Assembly (NCBI GenBank): GCA_026018925.1
Contig: JAKSZU010000003.1
Span: 188,515,639-188,579,638 of the forward strand
Source of the DNA: Tupaia tana
Lineage: Eukaryota > Chordata > Mammalia > Scandentia > Tupaiidae
DNA: 64,000 nt
Direction of reading: 5' to 3'
The notes below the pieces were generated by a model, which had not been told where the DNA came from, did not search any database, and was given only the letters and a program-made list of their open reading frames with translations. Each line of letters starts with the position of its first letter. Within the stretch, counting starts at the first letter, position 1. Of this stretch, positions 60,101 to 64,000 are shown piece after piece. A program made the position numbers and the translations under genes.

Positions 60101-60957
60101 ATGGTGTGTTTTGATACATTTTTCTTCCAAATTATGCTATTTTTAAGTTGGCTGAAACTCATTAAATCTATTTCACAACCCACTAATAGGTCATTTTAGA
60201 AAATACTGAACCATATAACCTCCAAGAACTCAAACAGAAAGTAAACATCAGGAAAAGAATGTGCCCACGGGGGGAGGAAGGAACTTTGGGGTTTAGATCC
60301 CCTTGGTGTTTTGTATGTATGGAGTTTGGTTGTTTCAGGTGCAGTGAGAAGGGGCCAACTAGAACCTTGAAGGGAGTGCTCATTCAAAAACCAAAGAGGT
60401 GGTTGCTATAATTAAAAAACATCACGGGTAGGCAGATACTGAATCCTTTAGAAGTAAAACATCTGAGAAAACCTCCAAACACATGAGTTATCTTCCCTTG
60501 GAGAGCTTTGGAGAGGCAGCAATGATCAGACTAATCTATGCAGCTTAATTATGCCAGCGATTGAAAGGGTGTTTTCTTCCTTTGCATCTGCATTATTATT
60601 TGAAGAAAATGGCTGTTAATTAAAAATGAAGCAAAACTTGCCTAGAGCTCAGTGTTCCATCACCCTATGGTGAAGACCAACTCAGTGCCTCAGGCTTGGG
60701 GGCTAGCCATTACACTTCCCACTGAAGGCGAGTTCTTCAAGGTCAGCTGAGGACATGCAGATGTCTTGCAACACTCAGAGAAAGAAGGAAGTTGCATGAT
60801 TGAACCAGATCTTGTGCTTTTTGTCAACCTGGTAACAGGTTTTTCCTTCTTAGCTCATATCTGGATTGTTACGATGTAGCATAGGGGAAAGCACAAGTCA
60901 TGTTTCTCTACCTTTAATGTGATCCCCACGTGGGATCTTGTTAAGATGCAGCTTCTT
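60101..60957. promoter_or_regulatory. Candidate conserved non-coding element (60480-60660)
   Basis: The stretch lacks any repeat and contains clustered homeodomain-type cores: agcttaattatgccag and gctgttaattaaaaatgaag, with ctttgcatctgcattatt between. Such clustering is typical of enhancers, but conservation is not tested and the call is inference. Confidence 0.25.
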
Positions 60958-61216
60958 AGAACCTGCAGTTGGTGTAATGGCTATGTTGCTGGACTCCCAC
61001 ATAGTTGACCACGGTTCGAGTCCCAGACCTGGTGGCTTAAACTCATGCCAGGCGTGTGTACACGCATGCCCAAGATCCCGAGAAGAGAATGGAGGAGAAG
61101 GGATTGCAGTGTGGCCATCCCCCCCGGTGGGTGATTTCTCACTTTCTGTTTCTCTTTCTGGCAAGCTCATGTGCCCTATAGTAAAAACCTCTCCAAAGGG
61201 GAAAAAAAAAAAAAAA
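60958..61216 (+). mobile_element. tRNA-derived SINE, long form
   Basis: Head gaacctgcagttggtgtaat, body gcccaagatcccgagaagag, tail of 15 A. Flanking aagatgcag copies at about 60943 and 61217 suggest a TSD. Confidence 0.88.
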
Positions 61217-61274
61217 AGATGCAGATTGTTATTGATAAGTCTGAGGTGGGGCCTAAGAGTCTGTATCTGCATTT

Positions 61275-61311
61275 CTTTTTTATTTTATTTTATTTTATTT
61301 TATTTTATTTA
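61275..61311. repeat. (TTTTA)n microsatellite
   Basis: About seven TTTTA units, forming the A-rich tail of the following minus-strand SINE. Confidence 0.9.
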
Positions 61312-61557
61312 GTTAGTTTTTGGAGAGGTTTATTTGCTATGAGGTGCATGCACTTGCCAGACAGAGACAGAAAGCCAGAAATCATCCCTAAGGGGGCATG
61401 GCCACACTGCAATCCCTTTTCCTCTATTTCCCTCTCGGGATTTTGGGCATGCATGCACACTCGCCTGGCATGTTTTAAGCCACTGGGTCCGGGACTTGAA
61501 CCACGGTTGACTACATGGGAGTCCAGTGACATAACCATTACCTAATCTGTTGATCCC
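61312..61557 (-). mobile_element. tRNA-derived SINE, long form
   Basis: Head gggatcaacagattaggtaa on the minus strand; body and pyrimidine end complete. Opposite orientation to the 60958 copy. Confidence 0.88.
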
Positions 61558-61572
61558 AAGAGTCCACATTTT

Positions 61573-61828
61573 TTTTTTCCCCTTTCTTGGGAGAGGTATT
61601 TGCTATAGGGTGCGTGCGCTCACCAGAAAGACAGAGAGAGACAGAGACAGAAAGTGAGAAATCACCCCCTGGGGGGATGGCCATGCTGCAATCCCTTCTC
61701 CTCCATTCTCCTCTTAAAATCCTGGGCACGCACGCACACGCACATGGCGTGAGTTTAAGCCACCAGGTTCAGGACCCAAACCACTACATGAGAGTCCAGC
61801 GACATAGCCATTACGCCAACTGCTGGTA
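61573..61828 (-). mobile_element. tRNA-derived SINE, long form, partial head loss
   Basis: About nine bases around the B box region are missing (aaaccactacatgagagtcc). Flanks agagtccacattt and aagcccacattt form an approximate TSD. Confidence 0.88.
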
Positions 61829-62880
61829 CCAAGCCCACATTTCTAATCAATTCCTGGAGATGCCCACACTCCTGGTCACCAAACCACATTGAGCACCAAG
61901 AAGTCAAGTGTATAAGGATTGGAATCCCTATCCTGCCACTGTCCAGTTGCAATACCTTTGGAAAACATTTTAAATGGGTGTTAACGAGAGGAGGGGTGGG
62001 TTCTCAATATAACAGTAATACGGAAAATGGTAGATTCTTTTCCTACTCAGTTCATTCTCCTTTGTAAACAGAAAGTTACAATCCCAGTCTTCACAATGGG
62101 GAGTACTGAAAGCTCTCAGTACTCTTTTCCCTTGATGTCTGCCTGCACCTCTATTTCTCTATGAGCCCTTTTTTCTAGTCAGTTCAGTGCTATCCGTTCT
62201 GCCCTTCACTGTCCCTTAACAGGGTCCAGGGGCTAACAGGTGCTCCTCAGTTCCCATTTTGATCACTCCAGAACACTTGAGACTGATAATGACTCCTTTG
62301 TTCTTCAAAAGCTCTTTGGTTTGGGGACAAGCCCTTGCCCCTAGGCGTTCCCCCTGCTCCTCCACTCAATCCCCCTCCACATGCTTCTGTTTCCTAGGTT
62401 CTACTTCTTCAGCCTGTTCCACGTATTTGGGCTTTCCTTGGCTTGACTTTCCGGCACATTCTTTCTCCACACAATTCCTGGACCATCATGACTGAGATTA
62501 GCTATATGTTCATAATTTCCTAAGCTATCAATAGACCTACAGCACAGAAATCCTTGGAGCTCCACCGAGCCACCAGCCAGTATGTCCCCAAGACATATCC
62601 AACTCCACACATCCAAACAGAAGCCCTTCACTTCCTCTGGTGTTCCCATACACAGTCACTGGAACCACCTATCTTATTAACTTTCCTAGGAGATATATCT
62701 CTAAATACACATATCCTCCTTAGTATTAGTCTTCATGGCATCTAGCACAGTATTGTATACATGTTTGGAATTTAAGCTATCAATAAGAGAACTCAGAACC
62801 AGAATGTAAGTTATACTTTTCTACACTAGCAGGAAACAATGACAACAAAAAACATGTATTCACTAACAACTTGTCATTGT
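61829..62880 (+). repeat. Intron with probable L2 3' fragment near 62580-62790
   Basis: cttcatggcatctagcacag and tttaagctatcaataagaga weakly follow the L2 3' end. The rest shows no named element. Confidence 0.35.
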
Positions 62881-63048
62881 TTTTTTTTAATAATTATTTT
62901 CATTTAACTTTATTTATGTATTTTAATTTGATGAGAGAGAGAGAGAGAGAGAGAGATAAAGCAAGCCTCCAGGTCTGGAACTCGAACCATGGTCAGCCAT
63001 GTGGGAGTCCAGCATCCTTAACCACCACGCCACCTGCCAGCCCCAACG
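62881..63048 (-). mobile_element. tRNA-derived SINE, short form
   Basis: Head ggggctggcaggtggcgtgg and B box ggttcgagttccagacctgg, then a ctctctctctctctctctct tract. Perfect TSD cttgtcattgt at 62870-62880 and 63049-63059. Confidence 0.92.
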
Positions 63049-63059
63049 CTTGTCATTGT

Positions 63060-64000
63060 AAATGGCTTCTACTCAAGAAGAAAAGTACTAGGCACCAGTA
63101 AATCTGTCGGTCACAAAAAAACCCTCCAATTCTCCATCAAGGGGGGAAAAAAGGTATGGGTAAAGAGCCTTGTCTTTTTCTAGGACTTGAGAATAGACAC
63201 TCTTATTTTGGCTGGCTGGCTGGGCTTATCAGGAAAGTCCTAGAATCATCAAGGATAAGAGATAAACACTGTTGTAGTATAACAGGCCTGTTCACACACC
63301 TGGCCCTGCCCTCTCCCTGACTATAAATACCCACTGTCAGGAGTAATGACTGCAGGTTGTACCCCAGCAGCCTAGGAGTGTGTTCAATATGCTACTTGAT
63401 AGACTGAGTTAGTGAAGAAGTAGATGGACAGCTAGACAAAAAAAAATTGGTCTATGGATGCTGAAGTAGGTTTTTCAGCCAGAAACTCTAAACACTGAGG
63501 CTGGAGAGATCAGCTAGGTCAAAGACTTCAGGCAGATCTCAAAGGACAGTCATCTAAGCCAAGAAGCAGCAGAACCCAGAGTTCTCCTGAGCAGAAAGTC
63601 TGTAACAGAAACCGAGAGCTCTTATCCAGATGGATAAAAGGAAATACTTCTCAGGAGCATCTCCTTACTGCCTGGTAGTACATGCTCCTTACAGTGTTTG
63701 AGATACTACCTTACTTTTCCCAAATCTGGTTAAGGATGACACTCATATTTCCAAAACCCTCATGGACTCTTTTTAAACTTTGTCTTTAAAATCTACTGTT
63801 TGTTAGAGGCCACCAAGTCCTATCCAGCTAAAGTCAGGGGTGAGTATTAGTCCTCTACAATCAAGGCCCTGAAGAACATGGCAGAACCTCAGCTCCCACC
63901 CATTCATTGGAAGCAACACTCCCCTAATAAGGCACCCTTCTCTCCAGGCAACTTATGGCCCAGAGGTTTCAGGGTGAGGGGCAAATGTGATATTCTCCCT
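63060..64000. other. Intron with no recognised element
   Basis: No exon or repeat recognised. A TATA-like ctataaatac at 63321-63330 has no supporting context. Confidence 0.4.

Noticed and set aside
60898-61545. Three overlapping 124-codon open frames
   Set aside because: They lie in SINE copies in different orientations and reflect the open frames of the SINE consensus, not genes.
63321-63330. TATA-like ctataaatac on the plus strand
   Set aside because: No initiator, CpG island, downstream exon or other promoter support; one AT-rich motif in 64 kb is expected by chance.

Overview
The window is mammalian nuclear DNA: a slice of one very large gene, almost all of it intron and packed with retroposons. 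The only protein-coding sequence I can support is three exons on the minus strand, at 7344-7185, 4053-4019 and 2367-2282. Spliced together they read without a break through the pseudosubstrate and the complete C1A zinc finger of protein kinase C epsilon (PRKCE). All six splice sites are canonical and the codon phases match. Downstream exons (C1B, hinge, kinase) lie beyond position 1. The upstream exons (C2 domain) were not found and should lie beyond position 64000, so 7345-64000 is read as one long upstream intron.

The organism is probably a colugo (Dermoptera). The intron is full of a tRNA-derived SINE with clear A-box and B-box heads, monomers of about 250 bp, a shorter form lacking the body, head-to-tail dimers, and many target-site duplications (TSDs). 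Dimeric tRNA-derived SINEs are known from colugos (the CYN family), and I recognise no carnivore, bat, horse, rabbit, rodent, shrew, hedgehog or xenarthran SINE and no normal Alu. The assignment rests on recall of SINE families and is moderate.

Layout. 1-7.4 kb holds the three exons, with SINEs, a MIR, an L1 end and a mariner-type MITE in the short introns. 7.4-20 kb is intron with a solo MaLR LTR (8001-8371, 5-bp TSD), an MLT1-like LTR, a second MITE family and old L1 pieces. 20-30 kb has L1 ORF2 relics, hAT (MER5-like) pieces and a nested MIR/DNA transposon/SINE locus. 30-38 kb is the densest SINE cluster, with SINE-into-SINE insertions. 38-51 kb is sparser, with an L1 complex at 40.3-41.5 kb and scattered MIR and L2. 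51-54 kb is an old antisense L1 split by a 1.3-kb insertion carrying a younger L1. 54-64 kb is mixed, with inverted SINE pairs at 61 kb and a homeobox-site-rich candidate conserved element at 60.5 kb.

There is no sign of bacterial, phage, CRISPR or other accessory systems. Long open frames outside the exons are SINE-derived or chance. The points most worth a second look are a short-hairpin mariner MITE family (five copies), a dispersed duplication flanking the pseudosubstrate exon, the SINE subfamily structure, a weak 7SL-like fragment and the 60.5-kb candidate element.
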